DNA from: Arctopsyche grandis
Taxonomy: Eukaryota; Arthropoda; Insecta; Trichoptera; Hydropsychidae
DNA: 64,000 nucleotides
Direction of reading: 5' to 3'
Assembly: GCF_051622035.1 (NCBI RefSeq)
Contig: NC_135361.1
Span: 6,329,001-6,393,000 of the forward strand
The position numbers were made by a program, and so were the translations under genes. Positions 44,816-56,830 of this stretch are shown piece after piece. The notes under the pieces are model-generated. The model worked only from the letters and a program-made list of their open reading frames with translations. It did no database searches and was not told the DNA's origin. Numbering within the stretch: position 1 is the first letter of the stretch; the number at the start of each line of letters is the position of its first letter.

Positions 44816-45170
44816 GTGGCCGTCACCGCATCGAAAGTCGAAAAATCGAAATATTTATTCTTGTTCGTTTACCATGCATACATATGAAGAGCGGGTAGTA
44901 TATACATATATCAGTCGCGTGCGGTAAAATTCTCTCTCTTTTTGTCGTACAGCCTTACTTAATGTGCGCGAGCAGGATACAAGAGGAACAGGCTGTTCCT
45001 CTTGTATCCTGCCCGTGCACATTAAGTAAGGCTGTACGACAAAATGAGAGAGAATTTCACCGCACGCCACATATATATATTATATATACATAGTACCGTT
45101 TACCATGCAATCGATCTTTGCTTTCCGATATTTGCTTTTCGATCTTTCGACTTTCAATGCAGTGAACCAG
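44816..45170. mobile_element. inverted-repeat element carrying a nested MITE
   Basis: Outer ends TCACCGCATCGAAAGTCGAA and TTCGACTTTCAATGCAGTGA are inverted, with GTTTACCATGCATAC on the left and GTACCGTTTACCATGCA on the right. The hAT-like MITE at 44912-45070 lies in its middle, so it inserted later. The outer family also occurs at 4566-4715. Confidence 0.65.
44912..45070. mobile_element. hAT-like foldback MITE, second copy, nested
   Basis: CAGTCGCGTGCGGTAAAATT to AATTTCACCGCACGCCAC; arms nearly identical to 38200-38360. The last two bases (TG) are lost or mutated and the flanks are TA-rich (ACATATAT before, ATATATAT after), so the duplication is only approximate. Confidence 0.85.
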
Positions 45171-46717
45171 ACCCATTATTTGAACATGTTTCTTATAAAT
45201 TTCTTTTTGGCCTGGATTGTCATAGCATATATCAGTCGTGCTAGCGTGTTTTACTTATTACTTATTATTACTTACCTCCTTTACGTTTCACATGGCTTTC
45301 GTGTCAGTGGTCATTTTTATCTCTTATCCAATCGTTTTCATACTTTGCCATATTGCTCATTTTGGTCATCAATACACGTTAATGTATCGTCTGCCATTAC
45401 GTTGGAGATAAAATATCGTATACAACGCGTTTTAAAAACAGGGAAAGTAAATCTCCCTGACGTTTAACAAGCGTTGTTTAACAAGGCGTAAACTGTTCGC
45501 CATGACACGGCCTTATCAATTTTAATTGTTTAAACGCCTATAATTCACTCTATATTTTATGAAATTTGCTCTATTGGTTCTCCTTATCTATAATATATAA
45601 ATATTTATAGTTCTAACTCACATATGTATATATAAATTTCAAATTTGGCGTGTAGCTTCTTGCAGGGTAATACACGATATATATTGATTTAAGGCCAAAG
45701 ATGTCAAATCTGACATTTCACGGCTAAAAGTATATCTTTTTACGGAGTTTTATCTGCGAGATAAGTATTCAATAAGAAGTTATGTTGTATCTAATTGTTA
45801 ATATGATTTACAATACGCTTACATACATTAAGTTTTTTACAATAAGCTTACATACATACAATTAGTTCAACAGCTACCCATAACCTCAAATTGCATTGTT
45901 TATTTCTCCAAAACAAAATTTCTAACCAATACAAGCTACACATGTACACAGTTCAAACAGTGATAGTTTTATTTTTAGTTATCAGCTGATTTAATTTATG
46001 TGATGATTGAAAAGTTCATTTCTGTAAATACATAAACTCATTTATGGACAATCATACATTGATAAACTATTCTTAACTGTATGGATTACATTACAATTTC
46101 ATTGTTAATATGATTACAACTTCAATTTTATCATTAAAGCAATCTTATTTTAGACTACTTCGTTCCACCAAATTGAAATATCTCAAGACTCGTTTTCCCA
46201 ATGTTGTCGGTGTATTTCGATATACTTGGTGTACTCTTTTTCCCAGCTTTTTCGGTGTATTTCAATATTTATTTTTACATATGTATACCAGGAGTGTCAT
46301 TTTTTTTGTATATTAGGGGTAAGTGGACAGTGAAATAGGCGATTGTTGTATAATTGTGTCCAGTTACATTAGATGTACAAGTTACTATTATTGGATTTGG
46401 TGTTGGGTATTGTATGAATATTAAGATAATACGGTAACAGAAGACGTCTAAAGTCGCCGCAATTACACATTCACTAGTACATATATGATTGGGGCGACTT
46501 CGGCTACCATATGACCCGCACAATCAGCTGGTGGAACGAAAGCGATTTATCATTTAATGATAATGAACTGTTGATCTTGAAAGTGGATCTGGTGCACTTG
46601 CTACCTGAAAGATCACTCACCGCCCGATACGACAGACGGAAACGCCATTAGCGGGCGACGTCGAAACGCGGTTTGACAATTCGGGAAACCGAAAATGTAT
46701 AAAGATAGACAAATTAC
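45171..46717. other. intergenic or intronic, nothing recognised
   Basis: AT-rich with no coding support. If the 46718-46803 exon belongs to neurabin, all of this is neurabin intron. Confidence 0.4.
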
Positions 46718-46803
46718 CTAAAAGGCGTCGGTGAGAAGACACCGAAGGGCGGCGGCAACCCTGCAGAGGGTGGCCGCGCACCGCCACCCCAACACACGGT
46801 CAT
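46718..46803 (-). other. candidate spliced 5' exon (86 bp), possibly neurabin 5' UTR
   Basis: On the minus strand a strong acceptor (GTGTTTTATTTTCAG) and donor (CCTTTTAG|GTAATT) bracket 86 GC-rich bp in AT-rich surroundings. The exon opens with ATG and stays open to its end (Gly/Pro-rich, MTVCWGGGARPPSAG...). If spliced to the neurabin acceptor at 35310, this frame stops (TGA) nine nt into that exon, just upstream of the neurabin ATG at 35292. It would then be a leader exon with an upstream ORF. It could also be an exon of another transcript. Confidence 0.45.
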
Positions 46804-47569
46804 CTGAAAATAAAACACATTTTTAATATCAAGCATATGTATAAATAAACAAATAGTTATTGAGTCGAAGTGTGTTTAAACGTTCTTTTGCGGAAATGAA
46901 AAACCAAAATCTTAGAAAGATTCGTTCATTTCATCGTTGTGACGTGTGGCAAAGAAATGCAATAATAATAGAAGTGGCTTTAGTCGTCTTAGGGCGAAAT
47001 CACACAGCGGTGCATGTAGCACGTGGGTTTTTTAGATAGTAAAAAATCTGAAACATTTCTCTGCGTGGTGGATCGTGGAAAATGTCGTGGGACAAATGAC
47101 CCACGGACATCAGGCCCAACGACAATTTGTCTACGACAGTTGACTTGGACGACATTATGTCCACGCGACCACTGGTCCATTCGACATTGTGTTCATAGGA
47201 TTTAGATTTTTTATGAGATGTTGTATGGACCGATTGTCGTCTGAGCCAACTATCGCAGACTAAGTGTCGTTGTGTGGTCATTGTCGTGGCATCGGAAAAT
47301 GCTTTTGGGGGTATTGCATGAACCCTTCTATGGTTTCTTCAAACAAAAACTGGTTTGGTTGCGGTACTACAGTATCTCAGTTCCTGTACATAGTCTGGTT
47401 GTCACCATTATTTGTAACCAAGTTGCCCACTTAGTGTGAAGACCAATCGGCAGACACGTCTTTTATTTAACGAATTAAGTTTAAGTTTTCGATACAATCG
47501 TTTGAATTTAGAATATAATAAATTTGATACTTGGGAAAGGCGGCATGGCATTAAACTTGTATTATACAT

Positions 47570-47726
47570 CAGTGGCGAGCCGTGAAAATCTCCCAGTTTT
47601 TGTCGCACAGCCTCTGTTCGAACAGGACACACGAGGACTATGTATGACGTCACGTAGCCCCCTTGTAGTAGTCATCTACTTGCGCACACGTAAGTAAGGC
47701 CGTGCGATTGCCACAACACCCCACTA
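47570..47726. mobile_element. hAT-like MITE, third and most diverged copy
   Basis: Starts CAGTGGCGAGCCGTGAAAAT and ends near CACCCCACTA; shares CTTTTTGTCGTACAGCC-like sequence with the other copies. Flanks TTATACAT (47562-47569) and TTGTACAT (47727-47734) match at seven of eight positions, supporting a hAT duplication. Confidence 0.7.
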
Positions 47727-47749
47727 TTGTACATTGTAAATATAAATGT

Positions 47750-48335
47750 ATAGATTATACACAAATTTTTCAAAAAGTGTTGACATAGTGGGTAGGATGG
47801 TTTCTGCCAATTTGGCGAGAAACCGTTTCAACAATAAATAAATAAGACTAGTGTTCTGCCTGTTGATTTCAACGGGTGGTTTCGGAAAGGAATTGATACA
47901 CGAATTAAAATAAAGTTATGTGTTTTAATATAAATATGTAGTAAGGTAATTTATAGACACGCGGGCGCACATAATATCGTAATAAAGTGTGTGTGTCGCC
48001 CGTGACTCTACACACACAACCCAACTTCGCATATGCCTGTCGTCAAATGAGGCTCCATCCCCCCCATCCCCGCGTCTCGAATACTTGGCTCTGATTGGGC
48101 GTGTGCCACACACATAGTCACATATCCACATACCGACGGTCCGTTTTTATATATATTATATGTAGATTGACAAATTCTGATAGGAACCGATCGACTTGGA
48201 GTCACAAATATCCAAATCTGACCTGCAGCACTACAGAAATACTCGGAATAAATTCTTTTCAATTAAGGTCAAATCCTGCAACCACTCGGTGGTTAGAATT
48301 AACGCAACCACCGAGCTACACTCTTGACTATTTGT
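47750..48335 (-). repeat. SINE type B split by a Helitron-like insertion
   Basis: Left part 47750-47847 (GTTGACATAGTGGGTAGGAT, AAACCGTTTCAACAATAAAT) and right part 48167-48335 (TTGACAAATTCTGATAGGAA, CGATCGACTTGGAGTCAC, head CAACCACCGAGCTACACT) are adjacent in intact copies (compare 25190-25460). The 319 bp between them is a separate element. Confidence 0.8.
47848..48166 (-). mobile_element. non-autonomous Helitron-like element, 319 bp
   Basis: On the minus strand it starts TCTACATATAATATATATAA and ends with a hairpin (CCCGTTGAAATCAACAGG) followed a few bases on by CACTAG. The 5' flank ends in A and the 3' flank starts with T, the A|T target rule of Helitrons, and there is no target duplication. 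The boundaries are fixed independently because the flanks are two halves of one SINE. No Rep/helicase coding sequence. Related hairpin ends at 42014 and 56588. Confidence 0.83.
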
Positions 48336-49180
48336 TACGGTTATCGCTGATACAAACGCGAGTACATATGTAGTTCTACGTCAAAAACACATTTCTTCGC
48401 GTAGGAAAAGAGCTGGTGATAATAAAATCGGTAATCTCTATCTCTCTTCCTCTACTGAGGTGCCCTCCGAGAATGAACCAAATTAAATCTCGCATTGTTA
48501 CAAAATAATGAGAGCCGACACGCGATTCTGACGCGCCCAACTCTGCGAGAAAGCGATCGCACGCGTCACCAAAAAAAAAAACAGAAAAAAAACAACAGAT
48601 AATAATAAGAAACGTTCGGGTTAAAAGTGAAAGTTCAAGCCGAAAGGCGGAAAATGTTAGAAAAGCGCGGCAATTCTTCTTGACGGGGAGTGATCCATTT
48701 ATCATCCCGACTCATCGTCAGTCTTTTCTTTCTTTTTTCTTCTTTCGGCAAAAAGGGAACCTCGACGATGGATTTTAAAAGCGATTCTTGAAAAACCGGA
48801 TGCTTGATGTATCGTGAAACGGGAATTTCCGGAAGATACATATGTACACACTACACATTCGAGATTCGCGCGATTGATGCTTTCCGGAGCAGGTCGCATA
48901 CGTCGATATCGAATGTAACGTCTAAAGCTCAAATTATGTATATTATCATACATATATTTGCATATAGACTAAGCGAAAGCACTCAGTTCGGTTCGGGATA
49001 AGATTAGTAGATAGCAAATATATAATATATCGAGGTATCATACATTGGTAGTCGCAGTCCTACACGACGTTTTGTCACGAGTGATCATTTCTTCGTTTCG
49101 ATGTTACGTAATTATTTTTGAAAAAATGAGCACAAGTCGGAGATACTTTGATAGGACACATTGTATACTTGTACCATACA

Positions 49181-49385
49181 AATGTAGGATCTGGTTTTTA
49201 GGAGACAGTGAGACTCGTCGGGCAATTTAAAACATTATTTGTTACTCGGAGAGCCATAACGAACTAAACTGTTCCGACACATTACGTATTACCAACCTCA
49301 TCATTCATTCTACCCATGCATGCCAATCTAATCATTTATACATGCATTCTTCCAAGTTAAAAAACTAAATCCCACACTCGACTCG
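49181..49385 (+). repeat. dispersed direct repeat, copy 1
   Basis: About 200 bp shared with 50330-50525: AATGTAGGATCTGGTT, CGGAGAGCCATAACGAAC, TATTACCAACCTCATCATTC, ATGCATGCCAATCTAATCAT, TTATACATGCATTCTTC. Non-coding, same orientation, roughly 1.15 kb apart. Confidence 0.7.
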
Positions 49386-49774
49386 TCCTGATAAATCATT
49401 CGTCCTCAAATGACATTCATATGAGTCTCCCATACATTTTATTTACATATACATTTTATTGCCATGACAGGAATTACCCCCAAGGCGACACATATAATTT
49501 TTGTACATAAGTACTAACAATTTTTCAAACATAACAGTACATAGAATACGATATACTGATATCTATGCTCAGTCAACAAAATATTTTTGATACAAAAAAA
49601 TTGTGAGAAATACATTATATGTAGGTAGAATATTTTTATATAAGATTAAAAAAATCGAGATGATAATAACTCAAATTTGCGAAAAACTGAGGTGGATGAT
49701 ACCGATTTATTGTATCCGTCTGAACAATTAAGCTAGAAAAAATTCTAGCAGAAAACGGTCGATCTGTGTTTTAA

Positions 49775-50165
49775 TAACCAGCAGAATAGACTAGTGGTTA
49801 GCGTATAATGTTTTGAACAGAGTGGTCACGGGTTAAAATCCCACTGGTTTCTACTGGCCAGACCTTGGATTTGTGACTCCAGGTCGATCGTTTCCTATCA
49901 GAGATTACCAATTTATCCGGTTTTCATTGAAACGGTTCCAACAAATTGGCAAACTTACCCATTTTCTCGCAAATCTCGACTTTTCAGCAATCTCGAATTT
50001 CGCTGAATTTTATAAAATGCTGCAAATTTACAAATCTGACCATAGATGTCTCTGTGGGTGTTAATTGATATGTATTTACTTTGTATAATACTTGTATCAA
50101 ATGTACAATGTTTCTGGCCAGGAAGGCGCATTGGGGTTTCAATGTAGGCTTCCTGGTATAGATTA
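49775..50165 (+). repeat. SINE type A, full-length copy
   Basis: Head GACTAGTGGTTAGCGTATAA and GTCACGGGTTAAAATCCC, full body, CATAGATGTCTCTGTGGGTG, and a 3' block GCCAGGAAGGCGCATTGGGG closed by GGCTTCCTGGTATAGATT. It lies between the two direct repeats at 49181 and 50330 and may have inserted after their duplication. Confidence 0.8.
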
Positions 50166-50329
50166 AAAATTAATAAATAAATAAGACTTTGCCAGCAGCG
50201 TATTTGGTCGGGACTTGAACCCACAACCTATCTACTGGTATGCAAAAGCTTTACTATTACACTATGCTGTGGCGTGCATGTTTCATTATTTTAAGCACCC
50301 AGACAACCCAAAATCAAAACATATTAAAT

Positions 50330-50525
50330 AAATGTAGAATCCGGTTATCAGGAAACTTAGGCAGTACAGTGAAATGAGACTCTTTAGGCAGTTTAAAACT
50401 GGGAAGAGCCACAACGAACTCAACTGACATATGTATTACCAACCTCATCATTCAATCTACTCATGCATGCCAACCTAATCATTTATACATGCATTCTTCT
50501 AAGTTAGAATACTAAATCTCACACA
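50330..50525 (+). repeat. dispersed direct repeat, copy 2
   Basis: Partner of 49181-49385 with moderate divergence (AATGTAGAATCCGGTTATC, AAGAGCCACAACGAACTC, ATGCATGCCAACCTAATCAT). Confidence 0.7.
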
Positions 50526-52659
50526 AATATATAACCATAAAATAAATTTTAATCAATGTTAAACAAATATGAAAGTGAAACCATTCACATTTGAATCACC
50601 TTATATTGTGCAATATTCATTCTATATACTAGGGTCCACCCCCACTCTACAAAAAATATATGCACGCACAATGACCGTTGTTTTCTTGCATCTTCTTAAA
50701 TAGAAAGCACACATTTTGTTAAGTCGTTTCAGACTTCCTTGCATTCTTTCACATCCCTTTGGATACCCTTCAAGTACAATATCAGTCATGTTTCTCTCCA
50801 ATACGTTCATCTTCCGATCCCTTCTTTAATCCTTTCTACGTGCAATATATTATATACATTTTATCCAAACACTTATTTTTAATCCATTTGACATTTGCCT
50901 CACTCCATTACAAGAGTGACCTTGAAAACGATTCTCACTCGCACGTTTCTCTATAGAACCCTTTCCACGCTTTCATTATACGCAAAATCTTTTACGATAG
51001 AAATTGATTGAATCATACCCATACATATGTATTGTTACATTAAAAACTGGCAAAAGGTTAAACCATTCCGAAAGCATACACGTGTATGTATGTATGTATT
51101 TATGTACGTACATATTAAACAAAAAAATAAAGCATCGCTTAGCCATAAAATTGCGAAATACGTACGTGAAAAGGGCAGCGATCCCTTGAAATATTCAACC
51201 CTTTTGTGAATTCAGTGTATGCGAAAAAAAAAGTAAAAAAGTTTTGAGCACACCCATGAAGGCCACCGAAACGGGTAATATTCTAGGTGTTTTTACGCGA
51301 ACGAGTTGTTTTTTATTACCGTTGAAATTCCGCAACGAAAGGTTCGACGATTTTATCGCCCGTTCCGAAAGTACCCAGACTGAATTCAAACAAACCGAAG
51401 AGAACGCGAGCCGAATGGGGAGACCCGATGAGTCACAGCAGAACAAAGAATGGGGTGTAAATTTATCAAACCGTCATCATAATTGCTCAACAGCCTATAT
51501 ACTAGGTGTATATACATAAGCTGCTTAAAATGAAAATAGAAAACCTTAAAATTAAAGTGGAATAAATATTACACGCAATTCGTTAAATTGCTCGTTTCAT
51601 GAAATCGCCAAAAAATGCTCAGTTTTTATGGTTCAAAATATTGCGGCAAATTATGTAGCCAGCAACATATCTCAGAAGGTTAGATTTATAATTAAAGGAC
51701 GGATAACCAGCTTGCTTTCTCCAGGAATCAGGGCGTTTTGGGTCTATTTACAAAGCTAGAAGGCAAAAAAAAGGTTCTAAATAAAATTGGTCAAAGCACA
51801 GCGAACAATTATCAATGAATGGCACGCTTCTCAACCTCTAGTTATAATACTGTCATGGTTTCAATCAATGGCCCGGTGTTGATGGTCGATCGGCTCCTAT
51901 CGGAGTTTTACAATTTATTTGATTTCAAATTTCAACCTGTCCTCATTTGTCACGATTATTTGAATAATGTTATAAATTTATATAAAGTACACATTTACAA
52001 ATTTGGCCATAGGCCAAAACCCGGAATGGCAAATATAAATTTATTAATTAAAAATAAATGAGCGATTCAAGACAAAAACTGGCCAAAGTATAATAATCAT
52101 CATTATCAACAATGTCCTATTCAGAATAAGGTCTTATTAAATATTTTGCATGTATGTATTTACATGTGTAGGTAAAGCTGCGTTCAAAATCAAGGCGCGC
52201 AAAGACGAACACGAAGACACAAGGCGTTCCATTAAAAATACATATGTGCAGGTATTGTTCGTAGTTGTGCGCCTCGTATCTCTGTGCGCGTTTTGAGTAT
52301 GTTCGATTTTTAGTCCCTTTGGTATTGGCTAAGTATCTATTATAGTAAAAAAGGTGAAGAAGGGAATCTTGTCAATTGGAAAAGGATCTGAGCGTCGGGA
52401 TACAAGGCCTTGTGTTTTCGTGCGCGCTTTGTGTCATAATTTTAAAGCAGCTCAACAATATACAAGTATGTTGAATAAATCTATACAAATTCTTGCAATA
52501 TGTAAATAAAACTAATACTCATAGGGAAAAATTCTTTCGGAGCGTTTTGGCTATTATTAACTTATTAAATTGGCTATTGTTAACTGTGAAAAACTTTTTT
52601 TCCACCTTTGGTTTCAGCACTGTTGAAACGTGTATTATTTGGGATTGCTCTAATGACTA
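50526..52659. other. intergenic, nothing recognised
   Basis: No gene supported. Small ORFs at 51195-51519 and 51819-52061 show no family motif or splice context. Confidence 0.4.
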
Positions 52660-52830
52660 GCTGTAGACTAGTAATGACTAGAGGTAGGATAGCCAAGGTG
52701 CCGCTCATTGTTCCATTGTTGTAAATCCTTTGTAAAAAAGGTGCGGCAAACCTTTAACAATGCATTTACAACATTTGAACAATACGCGGCACCCTCTGGG
52801 TCCGGGCTTTAGTAATGACGTGTCATAGGT
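52660..52830. mobile_element. small palindromic element, copy 2, inverted
   Basis: Core 52697-52793: GGTGCCGCTCATTGTTCCAT to TTTGAACAATACGCGGCACC, reverse complement of 39444-39539 including flanking CTCTGGGTCCGGG and GACTAGAGG. Confidence 0.65.
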
Positions 52831-55012
52831 GGCACAAAATGGAAACGGACCTCAATATTTTAACAAGGCCTGATCGAATCGGAATCATTCTTAAAGCGCA
52901 GACACACAGTTTTGCACATCCAGGCCAAAAATCACCACCTGGAGTGTTTTCGGTGGTATTTTATCCCCGTATTGACAGAGATCCATAACGGTGATTCCCA
53001 TATTTGAAGAAATGTAGGAGAAATTTTTCTAAATCTTCAATGACCTGAAGAAACGCCCTTCCCAATTGGGAACCACGAGAACGTGCATGCCGTACGATTC
53101 AGTGCGTTTGCAACTTTATACAGCTGCCGATCTGACGATCCTACAATTAGGTCTACCATAATTTATACGCATTAATTTCATCCATCACAGTAAAACCATT
53201 ATAATATAGTTATCGTATTCACACGAACTTTATCCAAGAAATTGTATTAGCGGATTGTTTCGCTCTGGCGCTCTCGTTTTTGGGCTAATTTTGAAACACC
53301 GAGCGCAATTTAATTTGTGAACAAAAAGATGAATAATACATGAGAAAAGCCAGTCAAAACACGCTCGTATGTACATAGATACAATACACACCATAGAGAT
53401 GAGAATATTGGAGGATTTAAACGAAACTGCAAAAACTTCGGCCATGTAGCTACCAAACATCGCTGCTTGTAATAATTCACAGTTTGCGTAATGGAATACA
53501 TAAACAAAACCGAGGGTTGGGTCAATGAAGGGAGATAGAAAGTGTACAAAAGCGGTCTCGCTGGACAACGGACATGGTCTGTGACGTCAAACAAGAAAGT
53601 GGACGACATTAAAATAGATTGTGACATGCATAATGCATCGCAAGCACGTTCACAATATTATAGAAGACAATTCATAGCACTTTTAACTCTTGTGTACATA
53701 CATATGTAGCTGCATTCGCAATAAGTGTCCATTAACCTCATCTCCTACTGCTTTCCATGTATATATTGTATGTGTGTGTGTATACCACTAAATACATATG
53801 TACTCGCTCCCTTCTTCTGGGTCTACTCAGATTTCCAGCGTTTGAGATAGAGCATGTATATGTGTGTTGAAGACAATCTTGGGGTGTATTTCGCTCGAGG
53901 GCACTCGAGCAGACCCTTTCAATACGTTTTGCAATATGAGCAATTTTCCCCAACCTATTGGAAAATTAACAACATCCAATATGCTTGCTTGGGTCGGGTT
54001 AATATAGTCTCGGAACACACTTAAGATGTGTCGTATGTTTTACTAGTTCAAAGTTTAGACAAAATAGATTCACAAATTGAAGATTGATATGGATTGTCGT
54101 CTGAAAATTAATGTAATGATAAACTTCTAGTAGCCAGATGAACTTTTCAGAGAAGAAAACTATAAAATCTTGCAATGGGTAGTAATCCAAAGAAAATTGG
54201 ACAACAGGTAGGAAACTATGAGGATGAAAGAACCTCTTAGTTCCAGAATCCAGAAAAGAAATCATAAAATTCCAGAGATATTGAATAATTGAAAGATGCA
54301 GACCTGGTAAAAGAACTAGAAGCAAAAAATAATGATTGGTAAAACGAATAACTAATACAGACGGGAGATGAAGAGCTAGCAAAAAAGAAAAACGAGGGTA
54401 CTGGTGCCACATTATGAGAAACAACAAGCACAGAATTCTGCAATTGGAAATTTAAATAAAGATAGACAGCTGGAATTGACCTGTCAGAATGACTTGTTAG
54501 CTCAACTCAAGAAGGTCGTTTTGTGAAAAGCATGAGATCTTTACTCCGAGCAGCAACTTAAAAACACGATGACAGAAAACAGCACCAGAAGGAAGCAGTA
54601 TGAATAAGAAAATTGTTTTCATCCGAAAGTATTATGCGATACATTCATGGCATTTCTTTGCGATGAGTTTTCGCACAACCACCAAAGCATCAGATCGATG
54701 CCAAATACTTCAATACACCCAACGTATCACTCGAAAAGCAACTAAGAATATACATATATTGTAGTATGTATTTTATGACATTCGTGTGAAAATGAAACCC
54801 CTCACCAAACTGTCAAGGTGTGGTGCGTATTTTTTTATCGCAAAACTTGGCTACAAAAATAGTTCCAATGTCAGAGTTCCTTTACCTCACAATATGTATA
54901 TATATACAGTAGGAGTGAGGGGCGATCGATAATCGCGATTATGAAACCGAATTAAACGAGCTACGGGAGGGGGGCAAGCGGATCAAAAACGGAGAGAAAA
55001 GCTGCTGGTAGA

Positions 55013-55078
55013 AGGAGAAGGAGAAGTAGAAGAAGGAGAAGAAGGAGAAGAAGGAGGAGAAGTAGGAGGAGAACGTCG
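55013..55078 (+). repeat. polypurine (GAAGGA)n tract
   Basis: Roughly 65 bp of imperfect AGAAGGAGAAGGAGAAG repeats with almost no pyrimidines on the plus strand. Could adopt triplex structure; no gene attached. Confidence 0.8.
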
Positions 55079-56587
55079 ACAGACGAGAAGAAGCCATTTA
55101 AGGGGTTAACGACAGGGAGCAGACGCACAATAATATTATGATCACAACCGAACGAAAATAACCCATCCTGTTATCGAAATAGCATACTACAAAGATTCTT
55201 CTTAGATGTAAAATATCAATCACGAGTATTAGAAAGCAAAGGTGATAACTCTGCAAGGGCGATTTGGAGAAAAACTGACACGAAAAAATCGAACAAGCAA
55301 GAACCGATCACCGAAAATTGCAGATATAGAAAACCAGGGACGTAAATAAAACATAGGACAGTTTAGTTCAGAAATAGAACAAGAACCGAGCATGCTGTCG
55401 CATTCGTTCAATGTGTCGCAACATTGTAAGGATGTAAAATAATTTATTTTCAAAGCAAGGTCTTTAATAATATTACTGTAAGTTTTGCATTTTGCGCGGT
55501 TTGGTCACCGATAGACATTTAAATCGATTCCGATAGTTCGATGGTGAAAAATAATCTTTATTAATTAAATTAAAAAAAAAAAGTAACAAAGACATTTAAG
55601 GATGTAAAATTTTTGGAGACGATGACGTTTGGTGGCGAGTAGCCTTATATGTTTGACTTTCCGCCACCCACACGTTTTGTCAGATTTTAGATTTAGTTTT
55701 GTCAGAACTTACTTTTTTTATATTAAAATTTTATTTATATAAATATTTCAAAATACGAAACACGAACTGAAAACTAACAAAAAATAAAATTTAAATTCTA
55801 CCGACCGCTATACGCACACACAAAGTTGCAATTCTTGACCAAAATGCAACGCGAAACTGAAACGAAATGTAATTGGTTATTGTGGGTCGACTATAGCATT
55901 AATAGTCCATACAAACGTACTATACTTCTCCCTTCCTCAATTATGGCACTAGAGAAATTATTTTTTAATATGCTATGGATATCCACCATTGGGGTACATC
56001 TATCGTTTTATTTTTTTGATTAATTATTTTTTATAGGAGCTAGGAGCCGCTAAACATCTATAAAATCGCCTCTTTTTTACACCCACGAAACGAGTCCAGC
56101 GTGCTTATTTAACGGTCGATTTAAAAAAAAATACGCCGATAGATGCACAGAAAGTATCTTTCTCATACCGATGATGAAATTTTTTTAAAAATTGGTCCAG
56201 TTTTGGAGGAGAAAATAGGAGAATACGAAACCTCGATTTTGTCAATTTAAAATACGTTTTATCTGGTCGAAGCGCAACTGTCGCATTCACTCAATATATA
56301 TATATATTGCTATATATTGTCACATTCACTCAATATATACATACACCCAATATATATATCGAAGAAAGGAACGTAACAAAATTAAGATTTTGGGTGTACA
56401 GCCCTCTTAACTATGTTACAATTGAAGATGCGAAGGCTGTTTTGGAATTTATATCAACTGTGTTTCGTTTGGAAACTACTTATTCGATTGCGGTTTGTTT
56501 TCGTGACCGCTGACTTGAGGATTGAACACAAAACCCTACAGACGACCTAATTATTCAATCGTAAATTCATTTGCCTTTTAATTTCTT

Positions 56588-56830
56588 CTAGTATTGTGCC
56601 CGTTGACATATCAATGGGTGGTTTTGGCAAAAAAATTGACACATTATTTCAAATTAAAGTTAAAACTTAAAAATTGTGTACATTGTATAGGCGTAGCCGA
56701 AAAAAATTACATTATTTTGAAAAGATTTTAATGTGCTCATCAACAAAATAACTCATTTAAACCATTTTATGAACTCATCTTTGCGCTCTAAAGACACGCT
56801 ATTTACACATATAGGAAAGTAATTTTGAAG
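56588..56830 (-). mobile_element. Helitron-like 3' end and partial body
   Basis: On the minus strand a hairpin (CCCATTGATATGTCAACGGG) is followed by CACAATACTAG. The body to the right (CGAAAAAAATTACATTATTT, CATCTTTGCGCTCTAAAGAC) resembles 33570-33740. The 5' end was not found, so length is uncertain. Confidence 0.5.

Noticed and set aside
46718..46803. Exon read as coding N-terminus of neurabin
   Set aside because: Splicing to 35310 puts a stop codon in the first few residues; only a leader/uORF role fits.
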